NCBI GenBank assembly: GCA_964499365.1
Contig: CAZCKU010000004.1
Span: 62,001 to 126,000, forward strand
Origin: PALSA-1316 sp964499365
GTDB lineage: Bacteria; Nitrospirota; Thermodesulfovibrionia; Thermodesulfovibrionales; UBA6898
Direction: 5' to 3'
DNA: 64,000 nucleotides
This document shows, one piece after another, positions 16,046 through 25,045 of the stretch; the stretch's first letter is position 1, and each line of letters starts with the position of its first letter. A program made the translations under genes and the position numbers. The notes beneath the pieces are model-generated. The model worked only from the letters and a program-made list of their open reading frames with translations, was not told the DNA's origin and made no database searches.

Positions 16046-17307
16046 GTTCGGCTGAAAAATATCGCGCACTGAAGGGCATGCGCGACGTCCTGCCTCCTGA
16101 TATCTATGTCTGGCAGACGATCGAAAGCACCGCGGCCGCGCTTTTTTCTTCATACGGATTCAAGGAGGTGCGGACCCCGATTGCGGAATCGACCGGCCTC
16201 TTTGCCCGCGGCATTGGTGAGGGTACGGATATCGTCGATAAGGAGATGTATACCTTTGAAGACAAGGGGGGCAGGAGTGTAACGCTCAGACCGGAGGGAA
16301 CTGCTTCCGTCGTCCGGTGCTATATCGAAAACCAGCTTCACACCCTTCCTCCTCCCCAAAAGTTTTATTACATCGGCCCGATGTTCCGCTACGAGCGTCC
16401 CCAGTCGGGGAGGTTCCGGCAGTTTTACCAGATAGGCGTCGAGGCGTTCGGGTCGGCCTCCCCATCGCTTGATGCCGAGGTGATCTCGATGCTCCGCCAC
16501 TTTCTCCGGAGGCTTGGACTGTCTGAACTGACCGTACAGGTGAACTCGATCGGCTGCACGGCCTGCAGACCGGACTACACGCAGGCCCTAATCGGCTTTC
16601 TCGGGGACCGGCAGGCGGAGCTCTGCCCCGACTGTCAGCGCCGGCATTCCCGGAACCCGTTGCGTATCCTTGACTGCAAGGTCCCGCGGTGCATTGCGCT
16701 GCGGCAGGGAGCCCCCAGGGTGGTGGACCACCTCTGCGCAGACTGCAGCGACCACTTCGAAACACTCCGGCGGCTGCTCTCGAAGCTCGAGATACCTTTT
16801 GTCGTAAACCATGAAATGGTCCGGGGGCTTGACTATTATACGCGGACCGCTTTTGAGGTGCTCAGCGGCGACCTTGGGGCGCAGAATGCGGTTGCCGCCG
16901 GCGGCAGATATGACCGGCTCGTCAGGGAGTGCGGCGGTCCTGATGTCCCGGCATTTGGATTTGCGGTGGGGATGGAGAGAATTGCGGAACTCATAAAAAA
17001 GTCGCTCCCTGCAGTGCAACCTGCTCCTGCTCTGTTTATTGCGCTATTGGGCGAAAAGGCCCTGCATGAAGGTCTGCGCATTGCCGACGGGCTCAGATCG
17101 TCGGGTATATGGGCCGAACTGGGCGATCATACCGCGTCCCTCAAGAGCCAGATGAGGAAGGCCGACCGTCTTGCAGCCGGGCATGTTGTTATCATTGGTG
17201 ACGATGAACTCGCTGCCGGAGAATTCAGGTGGAAGAGGCTTGCCGATGGCACGGAAGGTTCAGCCCCTTTTTCGGCGCTCCCGTCATTTTTCGGCAGTTG
17301 TTCCTGA
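16042..17307 (+). CDS. hisS: Histidyl-tRNA synthetase
   Basis: 421 residues, class II aminoacyl-tRNA synthetase charging tRNA-His. Visible motifs: motif 1 region after GMRDVLPPD; TLRPEGTASVVRCYIE; motif 2 MFRYERPQSGRFRQFYQIG; the histidine-specific GLDYYTRTAFEV; motif 3 FGFAVGMERI; and a C-terminal anticodon-binding domain (about 325-410). The insert region has several Cys pairs (CTACRPDY, CPDCQR, CADCSDH), common in HisS of related bacteria. The start is GTG at 16042, overlapping the preceding stop as GTGA. The context with a DivIVA gene is operonic but not functionally specific. Confidence 0.97.
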   Translation: MSSAEKYRALKGMRDVLPPDIYVWQTIESTAAALFSSYGFKEVRTPIAESTGLFARGIGEGTDIVDKEMYTFEDKGGRSVTLRPEGTASVVRCYIENQLHTLPPPQKFYYIGPMFRYERPQSGRFRQFYQIGVEAFGSASPSLDAEVISMLRHFLRRLGLSELTVQVNSIGCTACRPDYTQALIGFLGDRQAELCPDCQRRHSRNPLRILDCKVPRCIALRQGAPRVVDHLCADCSDHFETLRRLLSKLEIPFVVNHEMVRGLDYYTRTAFEVLSGDLGAQNAVAAGGRYDRLVRECGGPDVPAFGFAVGMERIAELIKKSLPAVQPAPALFIALLGEKALHEGLRIADGLRSSGIWAELGDHTASLKSQMRKADRLAAGHVVIIGDDELAAGEFRWKRLADGTEGSAPFSALPSFFGSCS

Positions 17308-17349
17308 TGTGCAATGCAGCACATTCCAGTATCGTCATGAGACGCAGAC

Positions 17350-18297
17350 ATGGTTCTTAGGCACTATTTCCCTGGTGTCGGACTGGCGTTGCTGATCGCT
17401 GCCATGTCTTCGGCGCTGTCACGGGTCAATGCCTCATTTGACAGCCTGGTCGTTTCGATCATCGCCGGGATGTTCATCGGCAATCTCTTCACGCGGAGCG
17501 ACTCGGTCCGCACCGGCATCGAAGGTGTCATCAGTGTTATGCTTCCCGCCGGTATTGCGCTTTACGGGACACAGGTGGCGGTCGGTCAGATGAGCAGTAC
17601 CTTTCTTTTTCTTATCCTGCTTGTCTTCCTTGCGCTGTTCGGCCTGACCATGCTGCTGTCGAGGGTTTTCAACATTAATAAAACAACAGCTATTCTTCTC
17701 TCATCGGGCTTGTCGGTCTGTGGTGCTACTGCCATTGCGGTTATTTCACCCCTGATTGGTGCACGCAGGGAGGAAACCTCTGTCTCTATCATATCGGTCA
17801 TGATGCTCGGGCTGACGGGCATGATATTCTACCCGATCATCAATAACCTGTTCTCTCTGACCAGGGGCGAGTTTAATTTTCTGGCCGGCACAACGCTCCC
17901 GATGCTGGGACAGGTGAAAGTCGCTGCGGGCAGCGTCTGTCCCGAATGCCTGGACCAGGCGGTGAAGATAAAGCTCATCCGCATCTCGTTTCTCTTCTTC
18001 CTGGTGACTGCCGCGGTATTTCTTTCCGACAAAGAAAAGAAGCGGGCGAATATCCCCTGGTTTGTGGTGGTGTTCCTCGCCGGTGCCGTTGTGGTAAATA
18101 CGACCGGTATCCTCAGTCCTTTTCTGGGACAACTGAAGGACCTCAGCGGGTTCTGCCTCTCGGCGGGCCTTGCTGCCATAGGTTATTGCGTTGATTTTGA
18201 TGCGGTTATCGATAAGGGCGTCACGCCGCTGGGGGTACTCTTTCTTGTGTGGGGCGTGGTTATTCTCCTGATGTATTTCATGCGGAATATCGTCTGA
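17350..18297 (+). CDS. YeiH-family (UPF0324) putative sulfate exporter-type membrane protein
   Basis: 315 residues, about nine to ten membrane helices. The family signature SGLSVCGATAIAVISPLIGA (around 117-136) and the C-terminal LAAIGYCVDFDAV block fit the YeiH/PF03601 family, often labelled putative sulfate exporters though the substrate is not firmly shown. A soluble loop holds a CPEC pair (SVCPECLDQAVKIK), less usual for the family. It begins 42 bp after hisS and its TGA overlaps the start of a large sensor kinase (TGATG). The coupling suggests the transporter and the signalling genes act together, perhaps sensing or responding to its substrate; that is inference. Confidence 0.82.
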   Translation: MVLRHYFPGVGLALLIAAMSSALSRVNASFDSLVVSIIAGMFIGNLFTRSDSVRTGIEGVISVMLPAGIALYGTQVAVGQMSSTFLFLILLVFLALFGLTMLLSRVFNINKTTAILLSSGLSVCGATAIAVISPLIGARREETSVSIISVMMLGLTGMIFYPIINNLFSLTRGEFNFLAGTTLPMLGQVKVAAGSVCPECLDQAVKIKLIRISFLFFLVTAAVFLSDKEKKRANIPWFVVVFLAGAVVVNTTGILSPFLGQLKDLSGFCLSAGLAAIGYCVDFDAVIDKGVTPLGVLFLVWGVVILLMYFMRNIV

Positions 18298-21200
18298 TGT
18301 TCAGAACCAGGCTTATCTATCGCCTTATCCTCATCTTTCTGGTCTTTGCGGCCATGATAACCGTACCGCTCACCTTTACGGTCATCAGTCAGGTGAATAA
18401 GATGATCGCAGAGGAAGAGGCGGTGAAACCTCCTGAAAACCAGGAATATGAAAAGATGCATCATGAGTTCACCTCCCGGCTGCTTGAACAGATTATTCCG
18501 TACTCTTTTTATATCCTGGTCATGGCGCTGATGCTTTCGATAGCCTTGTCGCGGAAGATGCTCGTCTCTCTGAAGGAGTTGCAGAGGGGTGCCAGGTCGA
18601 TCAGCGGGGGGGATCTTGACGTTTCGCTCCGCGTGGCCGGTGATGATGAGCTGGCGGCTGTCACCCGTGCGTTCAATGAGATGGCTGCGTCCCTGAGGGA
18701 GAAGACGCTCGATCTTCAGAAAAAGAATACCTACGTCGATGCCATGCTTGACCCGCTCTGGGTTGTGGATGAAATGAACCGTGTGGCCGACGTCAATCCC
18801 GCCTTCATCAGGCTCTTCGGGTACAGCCGGGATGAGGTGATCGGGTCCCTGATCTATGACTATTTTGACGAGCAGAATGCGGCGGTCATCCGCACCCAGC
18901 TTTTGGAACGGACTGAAAAAAGGGCGCCCTCCATCTACGAGGTGAATTTCATCACCCGTGACGGGTCTCCGCTGCCGGTCCTGATCAGCGGGGCTCCCAT
19001 CATGGTCGATGACAGGGTGGTCGGCAAGATAGGCATCTTCAAGGATTTCAGGGACCAGAAGGAGTTCCGGAGCGAGCTTGAGCGGTCCCGGGACTATGTC
19101 GAGACCGTGGTAAACAGCATCGAAGACCAGCTTTTGGTGATTGACAAGGACTATCGCATCGTCACGGCAAACCGCAGGGCCCTGGAGCATGTCACGGGTT
19201 CGCCTGTTGGCCAATACTGTTACGCTGTCTCCCACGACATGAACAAACCGTGTTGGGCCGAGGGTTACGAATGCCCTGCGCAGAGCGTATTTCTTACGGG
19301 CAGGAACTTCCGGACAACACACCAGCATAGTGGACCGGCAGGCGAAAGACGGTTTCATGAGATCGTCGCGACGCCGATCAAGGATGCTGCGGGGAATGTC
19401 ATACAGGTCATAGAGCTGATCAGGGATGTTACCGAAAGGATCAGGCACGAGGAGGAGATCTTCCTCAAAAACCGCGAACTCATTGCCCTCAACAGTATTG
19501 CGGGTATTCTCAACAGGTCGCTGCGGGCGGATGAAATATTCATGAACGTCCTTGACCGGATGATCGAAATGCTCAAGATGGATGGTGGCGGTATATTCTT
19601 TATCGACGAACTGAAGAGGGACATGGTCTGTCAGTATCACCGCGGCATATCGGAGGAATATATCAGGATGATCGGAAGGATCCGGATGGGGGAGGATATT
19701 CCGGGGAAGGTGGCGGTCACCGGGCAGATCATCACGACGGCCGACATCTCGAAAGATTCCAGAATCGAGCGGTCGCTCATGAAACATTCGGGCATGAAGG
19801 GGTATTGCTGTATCCCGGTCCGGGGCAAGGAACGCATTATCGGGGTCTTCTGTCTCTTCAGTTTCAAGCAGCATGTCTTCACGACCGAGGAAGAGAATAT
19901 CCTGAATTCCATCGGCGAAATGACCGGCATTGCACTGGAAAATATAAAACTGTATGAAAAGATGCGGGATATGTATGAGCAGCAGCGCAAACGCCGCGAT
20001 GAGGAGCATGGCCAGCTCCTTGCACTGACAACGAAACTCGGCTCGGCTGTCGATCTCCGCTATATCATCGGCAACGTACTCGAGGTTATCCGGGGCATGT
20101 TCAACGCGGACTTTACCTGGCTGCTGGTCAGAGACCGTGGTGACAATTATATCCTCCGGGCCTCGTCTGCTTCGAAAGATCTCGAAGACCGGGTTCTCTA
20201 CCCCCGGGGCGTCAGTTCCATCGAGGGCTATACAGCAGAAAAGCGCGCACCCGTCCAGATAGCGGATATCAGGTCGGGTTCACGGTTTTATATCCCGGAG
20301 GAGCTCGGCAGCCTCGGCTACCAGTCGGCTCTTGCCGTGCCGATGCACATTGGAGACAAGACGGTCGGGGTGTTTACGCTGTATTATCGGCGTGCGAGGG
20401 ATTTCAGGGATGAAGAGCTGCATTTCCTGAGGATCATCGCCAATATGCTGGCTGTTTCACTCGAGCGCTACGATTACTATGTGCGGTCGATCAATGAAAA
20501 GGGCATAGCCAATACGATCGTACAGAGTGTGACAGATGGTATTGTGACCGTCGACACACAGGGCAGGATTATCGCCATCAACCGGGCTTTTGAGCAGATG
20601 ACCGGCATTGGGGCCGAAGAAGCGGTAGGGCTGACCGTCTGCGATGCTCTCCGGCATACAGCGGAGAACCTGGACCTGAGAATAACCATCGGAGAATGCC
20701 TTGAGTCTGCCCTGTCCGGGAAGAGCACGAGCCGGGACGCCGTTATGTCAACGGTTTCCGGTGAACGCCTGTCGGTTCTGATCATCGGGACCCCGGTGCT
20801 GGATGCAGCCGGAGCGGTCACCGGGGTGGTTAACCTTATCCGTGACATCAGCAGGGAGAAGGAGATTGACCGCATGAAGACCGAGATTGTCCGCTCTGTT
20901 TCGCATGAATTCAGGACCCCGCTTTCCGCCATCGTCGGGATGACCGAAATGATACTGGAGGGCGACCTCAATGCAGAGCGTGAAAAGCAGTATCTACAGA
21001 CCATCCTGAGAGAAGGCATGCGGCTTTCGGACATGGTCTCTGATCTGCTGAGCATTGCGCGGATCGAAAGCGGGCTGGAGACGGTCCGGCCGGAGCCCCT
21101 TGACCTGCGAGTCCTGTTCGATGAGGTTATGGGATCGCTGGAGACTGCCCGTGAAAAGAAAGAGGCTTCGATCCGCTATGATCTGCAGGAGGTAACGACC

Positions 21201-21548
21201 GTCACCGGAGACGGTCCGAAGCTCAAACAGGTTCTGATCAATATCATCGATAATTCCCTGATGTATTCTGAAATCGGGTGCAGGGTGGAAATCATTGCGG
21301 GAAAGAAGGAAGATGGTATTGAGATTGTGGTGAAGGACAATGGCTGGGGGATACCTGACGAAGATATTCCCCACCTGCGGGAGCGTTTTTACCGCGGCCG
21401 GCATGGAGAAAGGCTCAAGGGCACGGGACTGGGACTCTTTCTCTGCAACGAGATTATCAGACTTCATGGAGGAACGATGGAAATCAGGAGCGAACTCGGC
21501 AGAGGCACTGAGGTAAGTCTGTATTTGCCGGAGAACGTGTCATCATGA
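18297..21548 (+). CDS. Large membrane sensor kinase: HAMP-PAS-PAS-GAF-GAF-PAS-HisKA-HATPase
   Basis: 1083 residues. Two membrane helices (about 8-30 and 66-86) flank a short periplasmic loop, too small for a classical sensor domain, so sensing is probably cytoplasmic or intramembrane. Domains in order: HAMP (about 86-140), PAS (145-255), PAS with a Cys/His cluster (270-390; CYAVSHDMNKPC, then ECPA), GAF (410-560), GAF (590-745), PAS (760-870), phosphoacceptor VRSVSHEFRTPLSAIVGM and an ATPase domain with NIIDNSLMYS, DNGWGIP and GTGLGLFLCNEI. I used the ATG at 18297, overlapping the transporter stop, rather than one 48 bp earlier. Its stop is coupled to a receiver-protein gene. Confidence 0.92.
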   Translation: MFRTRLIYRLILIFLVFAAMITVPLTFTVISQVNKMIAEEEAVKPPENQEYEKMHHEFTSRLLEQIIPYSFYILVMALMLSIALSRKMLVSLKELQRGARSISGGDLDVSLRVAGDDELAAVTRAFNEMAASLREKTLDLQKKNTYVDAMLDPLWVVDEMNRVADVNPAFIRLFGYSRDEVIGSLIYDYFDEQNAAVIRTQLLERTEKRAPSIYEVNFITRDGSPLPVLISGAPIMVDDRVVGKIGIFKDFRDQKEFRSELERSRDYVETVVNSIEDQLLVIDKDYRIVTANRRALEHVTGSPVGQYCYAVSHDMNKPCWAEGYECPAQSVFLTGRNFRTTHQHSGPAGERRFHEIVATPIKDAAGNVIQVIELIRDVTERIRHEEEIFLKNRELIALNSIAGILNRSLRADEIFMNVLDRMIEMLKMDGGGIFFIDELKRDMVCQYHRGISEEYIRMIGRIRMGEDIPGKVAVTGQIITTADISKDSRIERSLMKHSGMKGYCCIPVRGKERIIGVFCLFSFKQHVFTTEEENILNSIGEMTGIALENIKLYEKMRDMYEQQRKRRDEEHGQLLALTTKLGSAVDLRYIIGNVLEVIRGMFNADFTWLLVRDRGDNYILRASSASKDLEDRVLYPRGVSSIEGYTAEKRAPVQIADIRSGSRFYIPEELGSLGYQSALAVPMHIGDKTVGVFTLYYRRARDFRDEELHFLRIIANMLAVSLERYDYYVRSINEKGIANTIVQSVTDGIVTVDTQGRIIAINRAFEQMTGIGAEEAVGLTVCDALRHTAENLDLRITIGECLESALSGKSTSRDAVMSTVSGERLSVLIIGTPVLDAAGAVTGVVNLIRDISREKEIDRMKTEIVRSVSHEFRTPLSAIVGMTEMILEGDLNAEREKQYLQTILREGMRLSDMVSDLLSIARIESGLETVRPEPLDLRVLFDEVMGSLETAREKKEASIRYDLQEVTTVTGDGPKLKQVLINIIDNSLMYSEIGCRVEIIAGKKEDGIEIVVKDNGWGIPDEDIPHLRERFYRGRHGERLKGTGLGLFLCNEIIRLHGGTMEIRSELGRGTEVSLYLPENVSS

Positions 21549-21919
21549 GCAAGGTCATTGTCATCGATGATGAACCTTTTATCCTGATGATGATCGAGGA
21601 CAAGCTGAAAAAGGCGGGCCTCGACGTTGTGACAGTGAGGGACAGCAGGTCTGCTGTCGAGGTTGTCGGCCGGGAGAAGCCCGACCTGGTCATCCTCGAC
21701 TGGATGATGCCGGAGGTCAGCGGCATTGACATCTGCAGGGTGCTGAAACAGGACGATGCGCTGAAACAGATACCGGTTTTTATGCTCACTGCCAAGGGGC
21801 AGGACGCCGACGAACAGCTGGGCAGGCAGATTGGCGTAGAACGGTATATCACGAAACCGTTCAGCCCGAAGATGCTGCTGGAGATGGTACGGGAGACGCT
21901 GGGCAATGCCGGAGCCTGA
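21545..21919 (+). CDS. Single-domain response regulator (CheY-like)
   Basis: 124 residues forming one receiver domain: acidic pair IDDEPF, phosphoacceptor Asp in LVILDWMMPEVSG, Thr in MLTAKGQD and Lys in YITKPFSP. There is no output domain, so it acts through protein contacts, as CheY or Spo0F-type relays do. It overlaps the upstream kinase by four bases and the downstream GAF-HD-GYP gene by 14 bases. The three genes form an obvious signalling unit: kinase, receiver, then a c-di-GMP phosphodiesterase-type effector. Confidence 0.94.
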   Translation: MSKVIVIDDEPFILMMIEDKLKKAGLDVVTVRDSRSAVEVVGREKPDLVILDWMMPEVSGIDICRVLKQDDALKQIPVFMLTAKGQDADEQLGRQIGVERYITKPFSPKMLLEMVRETLGNAGA

Positions 21920-23018
21920 GAGCGATCTTTCGCTTACCGTCCGCGAGTTGTCGAATGTCTACGAGGAGATATCACTCCTCTACCGGCTCTCTGAGGTCTT
22001 TTCCTTTCTGAGCATCGATGAGATATGCGCCCGGGTGGCTGACGAGGCAGTGACGTCGATAGGGGTGGATACGGCTGCGGTGCTGTTCATGGACGAAGGT
22101 GCTGAAAGGCTTTTCACGAAAACCGCCAGGGGGACCTGGGACAGGGCCCGGGAATTCCCCCGGGATGAAGGAGTGATCTGGAAGGCGATCGAGGCAAAGA
22201 AACCGTCGGCCTTCTGCCGGCTGGCAGATACCGTGTACCGGGACTATCTCCCGGGACACCGCTCGCTTATGGTCTGTCCGATCATCGGCAAAACACGGGT
22301 CATCGGGGCCCTTGTCGCTGCAGACAAACAATGCGATGACGAGTTTTTTTCGAGCGACTCGAAATTGCTGATGGCGATATCTTCTCAGGCGGGTATGGCG
22401 ATCGAAAATGCCCTGCTCTATGGGGAGCTTGAGTCGCTTCTGGTCGGGGCCATACGCTCACTGGTCAAGGCCCTTGAGGCCTCATCCTGCTGGACAGCGG
22501 GACATACTGAGCGTGTTACCGAGTATGCGGTGGGCATAGGCAGGGTGATGGGACAACCGGATGAGGTAATCGAAAAGCTGCAGATCTGTTCCCTGCTGCA
22601 CGATATCGGCAAGATAGCCACCCCCAAGGAGATCCTGAACAAAAACGGCACGCTCGATGACTCCGAATGGCTGGAGATACAGCGCCACCCGGCACTGGGT
22701 GCGGAAATACTCGTGGAGCTGAAGCAGTTCAAGGATATAATTCTGAGCATCAAGTACCATCACGAACACTGGGACGGGCAGAATGGTGTCTACGGGTTGA
22801 GGGGGGAGGAGATCCCGCTCATGGCCCGCATTCTGGCTGTTGCCGATGCCTTCGATGCCATGACCTCCGACAGGCCCTACCGGAAGATGATGCCGAGGGA
22901 TAGTGCGGTCAAGGAGATTGAACGGTGTTCAGGCTCCCAGTTCGATCCTGCCGTGGTCAGGGCATTTCTGATCTGGGTCGAAGGGTTCAGCCCACGACAT
23001 CGAGTGTTCGCACCGTAA
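21906..23018 (+). CDS. GAF-HD-GYP protein with non-canonical GYP motif
   Basis: 370 residues. A GAF domain (about 25-175) is followed by an HD-GYP domain (about 185-360). Metal-binding HD residues are present: HTERVTEYA, LLHDIGKIATP, RHPALGAEIL and KYHHEHWDG. HD-GYP proteins hydrolyse cyclic di-GMP. The defining GYP triplet is not intact: after HHEHWDG the sequence reads QNGVYGLRGEEIP, where the family normally has xGYPxGLxGEEIP. Catalysis may persist because the metal ligands remain, but GGDEF-partner binding or specificity may differ. The 3' end overlaps the convergent TatD/radical SAM gene by 32 bp. Operon with the kinase and receiver gene. Confidence 0.9.
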   Translation: MPEPESDLSLTVRELSNVYEEISLLYRLSEVFSFLSIDEICARVADEAVTSIGVDTAAVLFMDEGAERLFTKTARGTWDRAREFPRDEGVIWKAIEAKKPSAFCRLADTVYRDYLPGHRSLMVCPIIGKTRVIGALVAADKQCDDEFFSSDSKLLMAISSQAGMAIENALLYGELESLLVGAIRSLVKALEASSCWTAGHTERVTEYAVGIGRVMGQPDEVIEKLQICSLLHDIGKIATPKEILNKNGTLDDSEWLEIQRHPALGAEILVELKQFKDIILSIKYHHEHWDGQNGVYGLRGEEIPLMARILAVADAFDAMTSDRPYRKMMPRDSAVKEIERCSGSQFDPAVVRAFLIWVEGFSPRHRVFAP

Positions 23019-24369
23019 AGCCGACTCCCAGTTCCCCGGCGATCGCTCTGCATTTATCGACGGAGACACCGTCCATGGCGACAACCGTTGTTCTCACCTC
23101 GGGAATTACCTCCTTTGCCGCGCGGATAAACTCAAGGACTCCGCGGAAGGCATGGGGAAACACCGGCCGGCATATCTTCACGTAGGTCTCCTCGTCCTGA
23201 GCATCGAGGCTTATCGAGATGCTGTCTACAAGCCCCTTAAGCTCAGGAACGATATTTCTCCCGTGAATCAGGTTTGCCTGGCCATTGGTGTTGACCCTGA
23301 CCCTTCCGTGGTGCTTCTTGATCCATGAGGCAACTCCCTTGACGACCTCAAGCCGGCTCAGGGGCTCGCCGTAGCCGCAGAAGACGATTTCTTTGTATCG
23401 GGCAGGGTCGCCGATTGCTGTCCGCACTTCATCCTCGGATGGCTCATGGTCGAGCCTGAGATTATGCCCTTTGACGTAGTCGGTATGGAACTTTACGCAG
23501 AAAGTGCAGGCATTGGTGCAGCGGTTGGTTATGTTCAGGTAGAGACTGTCACGGATGGCATAGGCGATCTCGGCTGGCCGGGCGGTCTGTCCCAGGCTGA
23601 AGAGCCGTCGGGCGTTGAGGGTGGTGATCCGGGCGATATCGTCCAGACTGATGCCCCTGAGTTCAGCGATACGGCGTGCCGTATGGATCATAGACGCCGG
23701 CTCATTTCTCCTGCCTCTGAAAGGCTCGGGTGAAAGATAGGGTGCGTCGGTTTCGATCAGCAAGTATTCGTCCGGCACGAGCCGTGCCACCTCCCTGAGG
23801 TCGTCGGCTTTTCTGAAGGTGACGGGTCCAGCGATCGAGACATGGTAGCCGAGCGATATGACCTCGGCAGCCATTTTTCTGTCGCCGGAAAAGCAGTGGA
23901 GCACCCCCCGGGAGGTTCCTGACTCCTTGAGGATGCCGACGGTGTCGTCCCAGGCCTCCCTGCAGTGAATAATGGCCGGCAGGCCGCATTCGGCGGCCAG
24001 TTCGAGGTGTCGTCTGAACACGGTCTTCTGGACATCACGGGGGGAGTGGTCATAGTGATAGTCGAGGCCGGTCTCTCCGATCGCGACTATCTTCGGGTGT
24101 GCCGTGTACGACCTGAGTTTTTCGAATGCATCGTCGCCGGCACGTCTCGCCTCGTGGGGATGGACACCGGCCGAGACGAAGAGGGCCGGATACCGCTCTG
24201 CCAGTTCAAGGGCCCGTGCTGTTGAGCTCAGATCAGAGCCGACCGTGATCATCGTCGCGATGCCCGCTGCCTCGGCCCTTCGGATCATCTCATCGCGGTC
24301 TCCGTCGAACTGCTCCATCTCCAGGTGGCAGTGAGTATCGATGAGTTGTATCCGCGTCGGGTAGTCCAT
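22987..24369 (-). CDS. TatD-family hydrolase fused to TatD-associated radical SAM domain
   Basis: 460 residues. The N-terminal half (about 8-262) is a TatD metal-dependent nuclease/hydrolase: LIDTHCHLEMEQF, VHPHEAR, AIGETGLDYHYD, IIHCREAWDD and LIETDAPYLSPEPF. The C-terminal half (about 275-455) is a radical SAM domain with NITNRCTNACTFC (CX3CX2C) and FCGYGEPLSRLEVV, of the kind annotated as TatD-associated radical SAM. In many genomes these are separate neighbours; here they are one chain. The start may be the ATG at 24369 or a TTG six bases earlier; neither has a clear ribosome site. The substrate of the radical SAM part is unknown. The 3' end overlaps the HD-GYP gene on the other strand. 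Confidence 0.9.
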   Translation of the reverse strand: MDYPTRIQLIDTHCHLEMEQFDGDRDEMIRRAEAAGIATMITVGSDLSSTARALELAERYPALFVSAGVHPHEARRAGDDAFEKLRSYTAHPKIVAIGETGLDYHYDHSPRDVQKTVFRRHLELAAECGLPAIIHCREAWDDTVGILKESGTSRGVLHCFSGDRKMAAEVISLGYHVSIAGPVTFRKADDLREVARLVPDEYLLIETDAPYLSPEPFRGRRNEPASMIHTARRIAELRGISLDDIARITTLNARRLFSLGQTARPAEIAYAIRDSLYLNITNRCTNACTFCVKFHTDYVKGHNLRLDHEPSEDEVRTAIGDPARYKEIVFCGYGEPLSRLEVVKGVASWIKKHHGRVRVNTNGQANLIHGRNIVPELKGLVDSISISLDAQDEETYVKICRPVFPHAFRGVLEFIRAAKEVIPEVRTTVVAMDGVSVDKCRAIAGELGVGFTVRTLDVVG

Positions 24370-24432
24370 GGTCAAAAAATATTAAGACATGGAGGCTATA
24401 CATTGCAAGCGATCAATGCTATAAATGAAGAA

Positions 24433-24984
24433 ATGAACATACACAAACTGGCAGGGAAGCTTCTTATTGCCGTGCCCGGTCTCGACGATCTGAATTTCAG
24501 GCATACCGTTATACTGCTCTGCGAACATTCGGAGGAGGGGGCCTTCGGCATTATCCTGAACCGCGTCCTGATGAAGAGCTATATGCCTCTGCTGACAGCC
24601 TTCGATCTGAGGGAATCACTTGTGGACATGCCGGTGCACTTCGGCGGACCGGTCCGGCCGGAGCAGGGCTATGTCATCTATTCCCCCTTTGACGCCAAGT
24701 ATGGGCCGATGAAGATAAGCAGGAATGTAGCGGTGACTGCCTCGAAGGAAATTTTGCACGATATTGCTGCGGGGAGGGGACCAAAACAGTACTTTTTTGC
24801 CCTTGGATTTGCCGGTTGGACCTCAAACCAGCTCGAGGAGGAATTGATGATGGACAGCTGGCTGGTTGCGCCCCTGGACGCCGACCTGATTTTCAAGCTC
24901 CCTGTCGAGAAACGGTGGAAGCATGCAGCCGCAACTATCGGCGTTGACCTCGGCAGACTGGTCCACGGCAGCGGCAAGGCCTGA
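24433..24984 (+). CDS. YqgE/AlgH family protein (UPF0301)
   Basis: 183 residues. Family features: GKLLIAVPGLDDLNFRHTV at the N-terminus, LCEHSEEGAFGIILNR, VHFGGPVRPEQGYV and FALGFAGWTSNQLEEEL. YqgE/AlgH proteins are widespread cytoplasmic proteins of uncertain biochemical role; AlgH affects alginate regulation in Pseudomonas. I chose the ATG at 24433 (MNIHKLAG), matching the family's usual N-terminus; 36 more codons are open upstream but overlap the tatD gene region. TATAAA ends seven bases before the ATG with TATACA 17 bp further up, so the message may be leaderless. Confidence 0.87.
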   Translation: MNIHKLAGKLLIAVPGLDDLNFRHTVILLCEHSEEGAFGIILNRVLMKSYMPLLTAFDLRESLVDMPVHFGGPVRPEQGYVIYSPFDAKYGPMKISRNVAVTASKEILHDIAAGRGPKQYFFALGFAGWTSNQLEEELMMDSWLVAPLDADLIFKLPVEKRWKHAAATIGVDLGRLVHGSGKA

Positions 24985-25010
24985 GTATACTTCCGGTGCG
25001 GCGACGATTG

Positions 25011-25019
25011 TGTTATAGT
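25011..25019 (+). promoter_or_regulatory. Extended -10 promoter of flavoprotein gene
   Basis: TATAGT (25014-25019) preceded by TG at 25011-25012, an extended -10 element, 26 bp before the ATG. The -35 region is weak. Confidence 0.4.
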
Positions 25020-25045
25020 CAAGACATCTTATTGACCAGGAGAAA

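Noticed and set aside
18183..20009. A 608-codon open frame on the minus strand opposite the large sensor kinase
   Set aside because: It lies inside a clear plus-strand kinase gene, has His/Asp/Arg-rich low-quality composition, and shows no domain; it is a mirror effect of GC-rich codon use.
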